A DNA stretch of 64,000 bases from Pseudoselenomonas ruminantium (GTDB lineage Bacteria; Bacillota; Negativicutes; Selenomonadales; Selenomonadaceae), in NCBI RefSeq assembly GCF_900104055.1, contig NZ_FNJQ01000007.1:1-64000 (forward strand). The letters are read 5' to 3'. Numbering within the stretch: the stretch's first letter is position 1; every line of letters begins with the position of its first letter. Both the position numbers and the translations under genes were made by a program. Below, in pieces: positions 33,290-41,848 of this stretch. Under the pieces are notes generated by a model that ran no database searches, was not told where the DNA came from, and worked only from the letters and a program-made list of their open reading frames with translations.

Positions 33290-34015
33290 ATGATTATTTT
33301 TCCGGCGATTGATATTCGTGGGGGTAAATGTGTTCGTTTGTTGAAAGGTGATTTCAATCAAGAAACCGTATTCTCGGATAGTCCTGCGGATATGGCTCGC
33401 AAGTGGCAGGCTCAGGGAGCTGAGTACCTGCATTTAGTGGATTTGGATGGGGCTTTAGCTGGTTCTTCGCAGAATCTGGCGGCCATTGAGGAAATACTGA
33501 AATCTGTGGATATTCCCACGGAACTTGGTGGCGGGATTCGGACGATGGAGCAGATTGATCAGCTTTTGTCGATGGGAATTACTCGGGTCATTCTGGGGTC
33601 GGTTGCCGTCAAAAAACCTGCTTTGGTGAAAGAAGCCTGCGCAAAATATGGCGAACGTATTGTGGTGGGAATTGATGCCAAAGATGGGATTGTGGCTGTG
33701 GAAGGCTGGGGAGAATCCGGCAATATCGGCGTGATTGAACTGGCACAGGAAATGAAAAAAGCTGGCGTCAAGACGATCATCTATACGGATATTTCCCGCG
33801 ATGGCACGTTAAGCGGCGTAAATGTAGAAGCCACGGTCAAGCTCGCAAAAGAAAGTGGCATAAAAATCGTTGCTTCCGGTGGAGTAAAATCGTTAGACGA
33901 TATCAAAGCGTTAAAAGAACAGGAAGCTGCTGGCATTGAGGGCGTGATTGCCGGTAAATCCATTTATATGGGAACCTTGGATTTAACGGAAGCCATCAAA
34001 GCGGCAAAAAGCTGA
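33290..34015 (+). CDS. hisA: ProFAR isomerase
   Basis: A 241-residue beta/alpha-barrel enzyme that opens the ribose of ProFAR. It starts IIFPAIDIRGGKCVRLLKGDF; catalytic Asp residues lie in AIDIRGG and YTDISRDGTLSG; VASGGVKSLDDI binds phosphate. AGGGGG precedes the ATG. It is the last his gene here; hisF and hisIE, which normally follow, are absent. Confidence 0.97.
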   Translation: MIIFPAIDIRGGKCVRLLKGDFNQETVFSDSPADMARKWQAQGAEYLHLVDLDGALAGSSQNLAAIEEILKSVDIPTELGGGIRTMEQIDQLLSMGITRVILGSVAVKKPALVKEACAKYGERIVVGIDAKDGIVAVEGWGESGNIGVIELAQEMKKAGVKTIIYTDISRDGTLSGVNVEATVKLAKESGIKIVASGGVKSLDDIKALKEQEAAGIEGVIAGKSIYMGTLDLTEAIKAAKS

Positions 34016-34044
34016 TATTTTTCCGAAAATTTCTCAAAAAATAC

Positions 34045-34073
34045 TTGCCAAATCTGCTATTATTGTCTACAAT
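34045..34073 (+). promoter_or_regulatory. sigma-70 promoter of the small coiled-coil gene
   Basis: TTGCCA (34045-34050), a 17-base spacer and TACAAT (34068-34073) lie about 38 bases before the ATG at 34112. Confidence 0.7.
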
Positions 34074-34111
34074 GATAGCAGATATATTTTTCTATAAAGG
34101 AGAAATGAACG

Positions 34112-34315
34112 ATGGCAAGAAAAGCAAATTACGAAGAGAAAATCAATGCTATTGAAGCAAAAATCGCCAAGAAGCAGGAAGAAGTCAAGGCTCTGAAAAA
34201 GCAGCTGGATGATCTGAAATCCAAGAAAGCTCAGGATGATTTCAAAGAACTGACGGAATACATGACGGCTAACAACCTGAATGCTTCTGACGTTCTGGCT
34301 TCCATCCGGAACTGA
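34112..34315 (+). CDS. small charged coiled-coil protein
   Basis: A 67-residue protein, mostly a Lys/Glu-rich coiled coil (EEKINAIEAKIAKKQEEVKALKKQLDDLKSKK) with a short C-terminal helical tail (FKELTEYMTANNLNASDVLASIRN). It has its own promoter, an AAGGAGA ribosome site and its own terminator, so it is probably well expressed on its own. It faintly resembles DUF4315-type proteins; function unknown. Confidence 0.7.
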   Translation: MARKANYEEKINAIEAKIAKKQEEVKALKKQLDDLKSKKAQDDFKELTEYMTANNLNASDVLASIRN

Positions 34316-34326
34316 TTATTCACATG

Positions 34327-34365
34327 AAAAAGGAACCATACCTATTGAGGTAATGGTTCCTTTTT
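34327..34365. terminator. bidirectional terminator between convergent genes
   Basis: AAAAAGGAACCAT pairs with ATGGTTCCTTTTT, with an inner ACCT/AGGT stem. A-run and T-run flanks let it work on both strands, for the coiled-coil gene (+) and the gene at 34387 (-). Confidence 0.85.
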
Positions 34366-34386
34366 GCTTTATGTGCCAGAATGATT

Positions 34387-34740
34387 TTATAAATCTTCGT
34401 GGACTTCCGTGAAATAGATTACTGTTACGGTATCTTCCATCAGGATCCGGCGTTTGTAGATTTTCTCGAAATCGGCTACCAATTCTTCCTGCGAGTTGAT
34501 TTCCGGATTCTGGTGACCTAAGTCATTGGAGGTCAAGGTGCCCATGGTCTTTACCCTGACTTTGTCGAGATAAGCAGGATAGAGTTTGTGTTTGGGCTCG
34601 CCTTTTACGCCAGTGGTGATCCAGACAATAGAGCCTTCCGGATAGAGTTGGCTTACATCCCCTAAACGCACGGTGCAGTTCTTCGTGCGTTCCATCAGCA
34701 TTTTCTTATGCTTGGCAGCTTGAAAATTCAAGGCCATCAT
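34387..34740 (-). CDS. hypothetical PUA/ASCH-like protein
   Basis: A 117-residue protein. MERTKNCTVRLGDVSQLYPEGSIVWITTG and HKLYPAYLDKVRVKTMG resemble the beta-barrel of PUA/ASCH RNA-binding domains, where a basic ligand pocket sits beside a strand such as CTVRLG. The C-terminus is acidic. It is transcribed divergently from the kinase gene at 34903 and against the local gene direction. GGAG lies about 10 bases before the start. The family call is tentative. Confidence 0.55.
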   Translation of the reverse strand: MMALNFQAAKHKKMLMERTKNCTVRLGDVSQLYPEGSIVWITTGVKGEPKHKLYPAYLDKVRVKTMGTLTSNDLGHQNPEINSQEELVADFEKIYKRRILMEDTVTVIYFTEVHEDL

Positions 34741-34902
34741 AAAGCAACATCTCCTATCTGTTTGTTTATAATAAATCCTTGTCTTTTATTATAACATGAA
34801 ATTTACAGTATTGATAGAGCTTATGTGTAAAGTTGTATAGCAGGATTTTTCTTTTCCTTCGCGAATATACGAATATGTTACAAGATATGAGGAGGCGGCA
34901 TT

Positions 34903-35883
34903 ATGGATGGACAGCGTTTACGGGAATTTTTGGCTGCTAAGCCGGAACAGTGCAATGTTTTGGTGGTGGGCGATATCATGCTGGATAAATATTATTATGG
35001 GGAGGTTACCCGTATATCCGGTGAAGCACCTGTGCCAATCACGCGGGTACAATCCTCTACGGAAAAGCTGGGCGGCAGTGCCAATATCGCTTACAGCTTA
35101 GCCGTGCTTGGCTGCAAGGTCAGCATTGCCGGTTTCGTGGGAAAAGATTCCCATTGTGAAAGCCTGGTAGAAAAATTCCAGCATTATGGCATCGATGCCA
35201 GCGGACTTATCTATACGAGCCGGCCAACCACGACCAAGGTGCGTATCATGAGCGGCAACCAGCAGATGTTCCGGCTGGATTTTGAAGCGGCGCAGGCTAT
35301 CGATTTGGCGGATATGGCGCGCTACGAACAGTATATCGGTGATAAGCTCAGTGAAAGCCTGGACTGTGTGATTATCTCCGACCATGCCAATGGCGCCTGC
35401 ACGGACGCTTCCTGTAGCTGGATCATCGAAAAATGCCATAATCATGGCGTTCCGGTAGTCGTAGATATGAGTACCAGTTCCTGGGTGAATTATCGTAATG
35501 CCGATTATGTGGTTGCTAACCTCAAACGCATTAATCAGCAGCTATTGCAGCCCATTGAAAATGAAGATGCAGCAGTGGAGAAGGCCTGCCATTATCTGAT
35601 GCGCAAATTCCATATCAAGAACATCATTGCCACCCGCTCACAAAAGGGCATGGCCCTGGTGCGGGAAAATGAAACCGTGCATATTCCCACAAAGGCGCAG
35701 GAACTCTTTGATGTTCTGGGTGCTACCGATGCCGTGACAGCTGTTTTCGGTCTGGCCTTGGCTGGAGGACTTCCGCCCGCCTTGGGGGCTTATCTGGCCA
35801 ATCTGGCCGCCAGCCGGGTTGTCACCCGTTTGGGAACCTATGCCGTTACCCGCGAAGAACTTGAGAGTCTGCTCGTACAGTGA
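34903..35883 (+). CDS. heptose-7-phosphate kinase-like PfkB-family kinase
   Basis: A 326-residue ribokinase-fold kinase. VLVVGDIMLDKYYYGEVTRISGEAPVPI is very close to the start of RfaE/HldE domain 1, which phosphorylates D-glycero-D-manno-heptose 7-phosphate for LPS inner core. The substrate loop LGGSANIAYSLAVLG follows. The usual GAGD anion-hole motif reads GATD (VLGATDAVTA) with the catalytic Asp kept, and the SDYAKG stretch reads SDHANG. No adenylyltransferase domain is fused. It supports an LPS-bearing diderm host; exact sugar specificity is inferred. AGGAGG precedes the ATG. Confidence 0.8.
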   Translation: MDGQRLREFLAAKPEQCNVLVVGDIMLDKYYYGEVTRISGEAPVPITRVQSSTEKLGGSANIAYSLAVLGCKVSIAGFVGKDSHCESLVEKFQHYGIDASGLIYTSRPTTTKVRIMSGNQQMFRLDFEAAQAIDLADMARYEQYIGDKLSESLDCVIISDHANGACTDASCSWIIEKCHNHGVPVVVDMSTSSWVNYRNADYVVANLKRINQQLLQPIENEDAAVEKACHYLMRKFHIKNIIATRSQKGMALVRENETVHIPTKAQELFDVLGATDAVTAVFGLALAGGLPPALGAYLANLAASRVVTRLGTYAVTREELESLLVQ

Positions 35884-35931
35884 TATACTATATAGTATGT
35901 TTTGAGAACCGATTGCAGTAGGAGTGATTTT

Positions 35932-38847
35932 GTGAAGGTTAATGACCATATCCATGGATTTAAAGTAATAAATCGCAGTGAGAGCAAGGAAACCAGCTCC
36001 ATTGCCTGGACGTTTGAACATGAAAAAAGTGGCGCCCGCCTTTTTTTCTTACAGAACGATGATGATAATAAGGTATTTTCCATCAGCTTCCGTACGCCGC
36101 CTTTTGACGATACTGGCGTGGCGCATATCGTGGAGCATTCCACGCTCTGTGGCAGCCGCAAATATCCGCTGAAGGAACCGTTTGTGGAACTGGTGAAAGG
36201 TTCCCTCAACACCTTCCTTAACGCCATGACCTATCCGGATAAGACCATGTATCCTGTGGCCAGCCGCAATGATAAGGATTTCCAGAACCTGATGGATGTC
36301 TATCTTGATGCCGTGTTTTATCCGAACATGCTGGAAAATCCGCAGATCCTGATGCAGGAGGGCTGGCATTATGAAATCGATGATGCCAAGGCACCGCTTA
36401 CCTATAGTGGTGTGGTTTATAATGAAATGAAGGGCGCGCTTTCGGCACCGGATGATCTGCTGGAGAGCCGGATCATGGCTGCCCTTTACCCGGATAATAC
36501 CTATGGCTATGAGTCCGGTGGCGATCCCGAGGCCATTCCGCAGCTCAGCTATGAGATGTTCAAGGATTTCCATCAGCGCTATTACCATCCCACCAACAGC
36601 TATATCTATCTCTATGGCGATCTGGATATCGAAGAAAAGCTGGCTTATCTGGATGCGGAATACCTGTCCCATTTTGACCGCATTAAGATTGATTCCCATA
36701 TCGAAAAACAGCCGGCCTTTGCGAGCCTTCAGCGTCAGAACCTCCAGTATCCGGCCAGCCCCGATGAAGATACGGCGGAAAAATCCTTCCTGTCCCTGAG
36801 CTGGGTGGTCGGTGAATCCCTGAACCTCACGGATATGATGGGGCTGGAAATCCTCGAGCACGCCCTGCTCAGAACGCCGGCAGCTCCCTTGCGCAAAGCC
36901 TTGATCGATGCCCAGCTGGGCAAGGATGTGGACTCTTCCTTTGAAGAGGATATCCTGCAGCCTTTCTTCAGCATCATCATCAGCAATTCCGAAGCGGACC
37001 GGGTGGATAAATTCTACAGCATCGTGCAGGAAACCCTGCAGAAACTGGCGGCAGAGGGCATTGACCGCACCCTGCTCGAAGCTTCCATCAACCTGCTGGA
37101 ATTCCGCCTGCGCGAATCGGATTTTGGTTCCGCACCCAAGGGGCTTATCTATGGCATCCGCATCATGAAAACCTGGCTCTATGATGGCGAACCGGAAAAG
37201 GTATTGGCCTATGAACCGATAATCCAGGCCATGAAGGACGGACTTAAGAATGGTTATTTCGAAGATCTGATCCGCCGCTATTTCCTGGACAATCCGCATG
37301 CTGCGCTTATCACCATGGAACCTTCCAAGACCATGGCCGCAGAACGCGAGGAAAAACAGACGGCAATGCTGGCTGAGCGCAAAGCCGCGCTGAGTGATGC
37401 CGATATCCAGCAGCTGATTGCCGACAACAAGGCCTTGAAGGAACGCCAGCAGAGCGAGGACAGCGAAGAAGCGTTGAAGACCATCCCGCTGCTGAAGCTT
37501 AGCGATATCCGCCGTAAGCCCTATGAACTGCCACTGGCAGAAAAAGAGCTGGCCGGCACCAAGGTACTCTTCAGCGATATCGAGACCAGCGGTATTGTCT
37601 ACCTAAGTCTGCTCTTTGATGCTCAGGTAGTGCCGCAGGAAGATATTCCTTACGCCTTCCTCCTGAGCGAGTTGATTGGCAACGTGGACACCGAGCAGAG
37701 CACCTATGCAGAACTAGCCAACCGCAAGAACCTGCACACCGGCGGTATCACCTATGATATCGTGACCTATACACGCAACAATGAGCCGGATTCCAATACG
37801 CCGAAATTCAAGGTCAAGGCCAAGGTCCTGCGGGAAAAACTGCCTAAGCTGCTGGAACTCTTGCAGGAAATCTTGACGACCAGCAAGTTCAGCGATGAAA
37901 AGCGCATCAAGGAACTATTAGAGCAGGAACAGGCTACGATTGAGCTCAATCTGCAGCGTTCGGCCCATCAGGTCGTCAGCGCCCGTCTGGCTGGCTATCT
38001 GACACCTGCCGGCCGTTATGCCGATGAAGGCGGTCTGCCTTTCTATCCCTTTATCAAAGGCCTGCTGGCTGATTTCCCGGCTAACCTGCCGGCCATCGCG
38101 GCAAAACTCAGCGAACTGGCAAAGATGATCTTCAACCAGCATAATCTGATTGTCAGTGTAACGGACCGTGCCGAGTATTACGATGGTTTCGCGACAGAAT
38201 TCGGCAAATTCCAACAGGGCTTGGGGCAGGAAGTCTATCCTGCGCAGGAATACCATTGGGATTTACGGGCCCTTAACGAAGGATTGACTTCCTCCAGCCG
38301 TGTGCAATATGTGGGTAAAGGCGCCAACTTCCTGAAGCTTGGCCATCGGTTCACGGGTACCATGCATGTGCTGGAAACCATCCTGCGCTATGATTACTTC
38401 TGGACGAAAATCCGCGTTCAGGGCGGTGCTTATGGGGCATTTACGAGCTTCAACCGCAACGGCATGATGTACTTTGGTTCCTATCGCGATCCAAATCTGA
38501 CGGAAACGCTGGATGTGTTCAATGGTACGGCAGATTACATTGGAAACTTTGCGGCTTCCGAGCGCGAGATGGATAAATATATCATCGGCACCATGAGCAA
38601 TATCGACACGCCGCTGACGCCGCAGATGAAAGGCAGTGCCGCTGCCACCTGCTGGCTGAGGGGGATTACCGAAGCTGACCGCCAGCAGGCAAGGGATGAG
38701 ATTCTCAATACCCGTCAAAAAGATGTACAGGCTTTGGCCGGGCTGGTGAAGGACTGCATGGATAAGAACGTTCTCTGCGTATTCGGCGGACAGGATAAGA
38801 TCCAGGAAAACCAGCAGGTTTTCGGCGAAGTCCGGCCGGCACTTTAA
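35932..38847 (+). CDS. M16C (presequence-protease-like) zinc metallopeptidase
   Basis: A 971-residue insulinase-family protease, usual length for the PreP/Cym1 type. The inverted zinc motif HIVEH is near residue 64, with the distal Glu in the FVELVKGSLNTFLNAMTYPDK region typical of M16C. The second half contains the inactive M16 repeats (YFWTKIRVQGGAYGAFTSF). These enzymes degrade unfolded peptides within a closed chamber. A GTG start at 35932 is chosen because AGGAG is 8 bases upstream; the frame extends to a TTG at 35902. A terminator follows at 38884. Confidence 0.93.
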   Translation: MKVNDHIHGFKVINRSESKETSSIAWTFEHEKSGARLFFLQNDDDNKVFSISFRTPPFDDTGVAHIVEHSTLCGSRKYPLKEPFVELVKGSLNTFLNAMTYPDKTMYPVASRNDKDFQNLMDVYLDAVFYPNMLENPQILMQEGWHYEIDDAKAPLTYSGVVYNEMKGALSAPDDLLESRIMAALYPDNTYGYESGGDPEAIPQLSYEMFKDFHQRYYHPTNSYIYLYGDLDIEEKLAYLDAEYLSHFDRIKIDSHIEKQPAFASLQRQNLQYPASPDEDTAEKSFLSLSWVVGESLNLTDMMGLEILEHALLRTPAAPLRKALIDAQLGKDVDSSFEEDILQPFFSIIISNSEADRVDKFYSIVQETLQKLAAEGIDRTLLEASINLLEFRLRESDFGSAPKGLIYGIRIMKTWLYDGEPEKVLAYEPIIQAMKDGLKNGYFEDLIRRYFLDNPHAALITMEPSKTMAAEREEKQTAMLAERKAALSDADIQQLIADNKALKERQQSEDSEEALKTIPLLKLSDIRRKPYELPLAEKELAGTKVLFSDIETSGIVYLSLLFDAQVVPQEDIPYAFLLSELIGNVDTEQSTYAELANRKNLHTGGITYDIVTYTRNNEPDSNTPKFKVKAKVLREKLPKLLELLQEILTTSKFSDEKRIKELLEQEQATIELNLQRSAHQVVSARLAGYLTPAGRYADEGGLPFYPFIKGLLADFPANLPAIAAKLSELAKMIFNQHNLIVSVTDRAEYYDGFATEFGKFQQGLGQEVYPAQEYHWDLRALNEGLTSSSRVQYVGKGANFLKLGHRFTGTMHVLETILRYDYFWTKIRVQGGAYGAFTSFNRNGMMYFGSYRDPNLTETLDVFNGTADYIGNFAASEREMDKYIIGTMSNIDTPLTPQMKGSAAATCWLRGITEADRQQARDEILNTRQKDVQALAGLVKDCMDKNVLCVFGGQDKIQENQQVFGEVRPAL

Positions 38848-38883
38848 GCTGATATTTCTATAAGAGTCTATATTTACGAAACC

Positions 38884-38912
38884 GTCCCTGCTGGTAAATA
38901 ATCAGCAGGGAC
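38884..38912 (+). terminator. intrinsic terminator after the M16 peptidase
   Basis: GTCCCTGCTG (38884-38893) pairs perfectly with CAGCAGGGAC (38903-38912), followed by ATTTTTAT. Confidence 0.9.
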
Positions 38913-38994
38913 ATTTTTATGGCATCTTGAAAAGCTGCACCATACGTATCACACCTCATGCTCCTTAGGACTGGTATAACAATAGAAAATATAG

Positions 38995-39000
38995 TATAAT
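38995..39000 (+). promoter_or_regulatory. probable -10 box for the rfbACB operon
   Basis: TATAAT at 38995-39000 lies 33 bases before the rfbA start. The -35 is weak (TGGTAT at 38972 with a 17-base spacer). Confidence 0.45.
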
Positions 39001-39032
39001 AGAGTGTATTGTGACAACGGGGGTGTATTGAT

Positions 39033-39905
39033 TTGATCAAAAAGGGAATCATTTTAGCTGGTGGATCGGGAACACGGTTGTATCCGCTTACCAGGGTGGT
39101 ATCCAAGCAGTTGATGCCTGTATACGATAAACCCATGGTCTATTATCCGCTGAGCACGCTGATGCTGGCAGGGATCAAGGATATTCTGATCATAACTACG
39201 CCTCAGGACAGCGAGCAGTTCAAAAAGCTGCTGGGGGATGGCAGTCAGCTGGGCATTAGCATAAGTTATGCGGTACAGCCCAGCCCGGATGGTTTGGCGC
39301 AGGCTTTCATCATCGGTGAGGAATTCATCAACGGCGAAGGCTGCGCTCTGGTGCTTGGGGATAACATTTACTATGGTTCGGATCTGGCCCAGTCGGTACA
39401 GCGAGCTGCAGCCATGGATGAGGGTGCGACCGTCTTTGCTTACTATGTATCTGATCCGGAGCGTTATGGCGTTGTTGAGTTCGATCGCGACGGTCATGCA
39501 CTAAGCCTGGAGGAAAAACCGGCTCAGCCAAAGTCTAACTATGCGGTAACAGGCCTGTATTTCTACGATAAGGACATCGTGGATGTGGCTAAGTCCATCA
39601 AGCCCTCAGCTCGTGGGGAACTGGAAATCACGGATGTGAACAAGATTTATCTGGAGCGTGGCAAGCTGCAGGTGGAGAAGATGCGCCGCGGTTATGCCTG
39701 GCTGGATACAGGGACACATGAATCCCTGCTGGATGCAGCGGCTTTCGTGCGCACGATCCAGGCCCGTCAGGGACTCAAGATTGCCTGCATCGAGGAAATT
39801 GCCTATCGCATGGGCTACATCAGCGCGGAACAAGTACTGGAGCTGGCAAAACCACTGGCCAAGAATGAATATGGTCAGTATCTGCAACAGATTGTAACGG
39901 AATAA
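39033..39905 (+). CDS. rfbA: glucose-1-phosphate thymidylyltransferase
   Basis: A 290-residue RmlA that makes dTDP-glucose, first step of dTDP-L-rhamnose synthesis. [32 protein letters not shown] is the nucleotide-binding signature, with LGDNIYYG and the C-terminal [16 protein letters not shown] start at 39033 follows GGGGGTG; length is normal. It heads an operon with rfbC and rfbB; rfbD is not present. Confidence 0.96.
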   Translation: MIKKGIILAGGSGTRLYPLTRVVSKQLMPVYDKPMVYYPLSTLMLAGIKDILIITTPQDSEQFKKLLGDGSQLGISISYAVQPSPDGLAQAFIIGEEFINGEGCALVLGDNIYYGSDLAQSVQRAAAMDEGATVFAYYVSDPERYGVVEFDRDGHALSLEEKPAQPKSNYAVTGLYFYDKDIVDVAKSIKPSARGELEITDVNKIYLERGKLQVEKMRRGYAWLDTGTHESLLDAAAFVRTIQARQGLKIACIEEIAYRMGYISAEQVLELAKPLAKNEYGQYLQQIVTE

Positions 39906-39923
39906 TGGGAGAGACTATATATA

Positions 39924-40484
39924 ATGAAAGTAACAGAAACAAAACTGAAAGGTGTCTATGTTGTAGAACCGCAGGTCTTTGGCGATGCCCGGGGTTGGTT
40001 TACGGAGAGTTGGTCGGAGAAGAAGCTCGCGGAAGCTGGCATCAAGGCTGATTTTGTACAGGACAATCACTCTTATTCTGCGCAAAAGGGGACTTTGCGC
40101 GGCCTGCACTATCAGCTCAATCCCATGTGCCAGGCCAAGATGCTGCGTTGCACCCGCGGGAAAATCTTTGACGTGGCTGTGGATATCCGCAAAGGCTCAC
40201 CCCAGTATGGGCAGTGGGTAGGTGTGGAGCTGTCGGCCGAAAATCACAAGCAGCTCTTCATTCCCCGTGGCTTTGCTCATGGTTTCATCACGCTGACCGA
40301 TGATGTGGAAGTACAGTATAAGGCAGATAATTACTATGCACCGGAATGTGACGGCAATATCCGCTGGGATGATCCGGAAATCAATGTCGAATGGCCCATC
40401 GAGCCGGTCATCCTTTCCGACAAGGACAGAGTTGCGCCGCTGCTTAAAGAGCGCACGGATTTGAATTTTGTATATGAAGGTTAA
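39924..40484 (+). CDS. rfbC: dTDP-4-dehydrorhamnose 3,5-epimerase
   Basis: A 186-residue cupin epimerase. GTLRGLHYQ holds the catalytic His; VFGDARGWFTESW and FIPRGFAHGF are further family motifs. It is 18 bases after rfbA and 23 before rfbB, in the same operon. Confidence 0.96.
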   Translation: MKVTETKLKGVYVVEPQVFGDARGWFTESWSEKKLAEAGIKADFVQDNHSYSAQKGTLRGLHYQLNPMCQAKMLRCTRGKIFDVAVDIRKGSPQYGQWVGVELSAENHKQLFIPRGFAHGFITLTDDVEVQYKADNYYAPECDGNIRWDDPEINVEWPIEPVILSDKDRVAPLLKERTDLNFVYEG

Positions 40485-40507
40485 TTGACTTAAGGGGATT
40501 ATTTTCT

Positions 40508-41551
40508 ATGAATATCGTTGTTACCGGTGGTGCCGGTTTTATTGGTTCTAATTTCGTTTATTACATGCTCAAGAACCGTCCGGAAGATAAGATCATTTGC
40601 TTTGACAAGCTGACCTATGCGGGCAATATGGCTACGTTGGATGAAGCCATGAAGTATGAGAACTTCAAGTTCATCCGTGGGGACATTGCCGACCGCAAAG
40701 CTGTCTATCATATGTTTGAAACGGAAAAGCCGGATGTGATCGTGAACTTTGCGGCTGAATCCCATGTGGACCGTTCCATCGAAAATCCGGAGATTTTCCT
40801 GCAGACCAATGTGATTGGTACCAGCGTACTGCTGGATGCCTGCCGCAAGTATGGCATCGACCGTTATCATCAGGTGTCTACGGATGAGGTTTATGGCGAT
40901 CTGCCTTTGGACCGACCGGACCTGTTCTTCACGGAAACGACTAATCTGCATACTTCCAGCCCATATTCGGCCTCCAAGGCTTCTGCAGATTTGCTGGTCA
41001 TGGCTTATCACCGTACTTACAAGGTGCCAACGACCATTTCCCGCTGCTCCAATAACTACGGTCCGTACCATTTCCCGGAAAAGCTGATTCCATTGATGAT
41101 CATCAACGCCCTGGGTGGCAAGAAACTGCCGGTATACGGCGACGGCCTCAATGTACGTGACTGGCTCTATGTGGAAGACCATTGTGCAGCCATCAATCTG
41201 ATCCTGCAGAAGGGCAAAGTCGGTGAAGTCTATAATATCGGCGGCCATAACGAGAAAGCCAATATCGATGTTGTCAAGACAATTCTGAAGCAGTTAGGCA
41301 AAGGCGAAGATATGATTGAATATGTCAAGGATCGCAAGGGACATGACCGCAGATATGCCATCGATCCAACCAAGATCCACGAAGAACTTGGCTGGCTGCC
41401 GGCAACGAAATTCGAAGATGGCATCAAGGCAACGATCCAGTGGTATCTGGATAATCGTCAATGGTGGGAAGAAATCATCAGCGGCGAGTATCAGGATTAC
41501 TATGAACGGATGTACGAAAAGAATTCAGATTTGGAATATGCACGAATCTGA
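40508..41551 (+). CDS. rfbB: dTDP-glucose 4,6-dehydratase
   Basis: A 347-residue short-chain dehydrogenase-type enzyme making dTDP-4-keto-6-deoxyglucose. It has the NAD-binding VTGGAGFIGSNFVYY, the ESHVDRSI loop, and the catalytic YxxxK within SPYSASKASADLL. It is the last + strand gene before the strand switch and is followed by a hairpin terminator. Confidence 0.96.
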   Translation: MNIVVTGGAGFIGSNFVYYMLKNRPEDKIICFDKLTYAGNMATLDEAMKYENFKFIRGDIADRKAVYHMFETEKPDVIVNFAAESHVDRSIENPEIFLQTNVIGTSVLLDACRKYGIDRYHQVSTDEVYGDLPLDRPDLFFTETTNLHTSSPYSASKASADLLVMAYHRTYKVPTTISRCSNNYGPYHFPEKLIPLMIINALGGKKLPVYGDGLNVRDWLYVEDHCAAINLILQKGKVGEVYNIGGHNEKANIDVVKTILKQLGKGEDMIEYVKDRKGHDRRYAIDPTKIHEELGWLPATKFEDGIKATIQWYLDNRQWWEEIISGEYQDYYERMYEKNSDLEYARI

Positions 41552-41582
41552 TCACAAAAGAGGATAATTTATTCCAATACGA

Positions 41583-41624
41583 AAAAACGGACCTCGTAGA
41601 ATCGTTTCTAAGGGGTTCGTTTTT
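41583..41624 (+). terminator. intrinsic terminator of the rfb operon
   Basis: AAAAACGGACC (41583-41593) pairs with GGTTCGTTTTT (41614-41624) with one G-T pair, followed by ATTTTT. Confidence 0.8.
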
Positions 41625-41704
41625 ATTTTTAGGTATAAAGTATAGCATGTAAATTTCAAAACGCTGACAGAGCCTGTTAACGGCAATAAAAAATGCCTCA
41701 ATTC

Positions 41705-41739
41705 ATAACTTCCGATAATTTATACTTATCGGAAGTTAT
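41705..41739. other. perfect 14-7-14 palindrome, dif-like
   Basis: ATAACTTCCGATAA (41705-41718), spacer TTTATAC and TTATCGGAAGTTAT (41726-41739) form a perfect inverted repeat. The inner ACTTCCGATAA / TTATCGGAAGT halves resemble Firmicute dif half-sites (ACTTCC.A.AA and TTAT), though the spacer is 7 instead of 6. It lies exactly where gene strand flips from + to -. No T-run follows, so a terminator is less likely. Confidence 0.45.
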
Positions 41740-41762
41740 ACACATAAAAATGTTGATAAGTA

Positions 41763-41803
41763 AAAACCAGCTGATTTTTCCTGAGAAAAATTCAGCTGGT
41801 TTT
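41763..41803. terminator. bidirectional terminator between rfbB and polC
   Basis: AAAACCAGCTGA (41763-41774) pairs with TCAGCTGGTTTT (41792-41803), with an inner TTTTC/GAAAA stem. Placed between convergent genes, it likely ends polC transcription on the minus strand. Confidence 0.8.
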
Positions 41804-41848
41804 AATACTATCCTGCTTTATAAAAATTTATCTGCAATTTGTCTGCAT

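Noticed and set aside
41705-41739. Reading the palindrome as a loxP site
   Set aside because: Only the outer ATAACTTC matches; arm and spacer lengths differ and no Cre-like recombinase is present. A dif-like role fits the position better.
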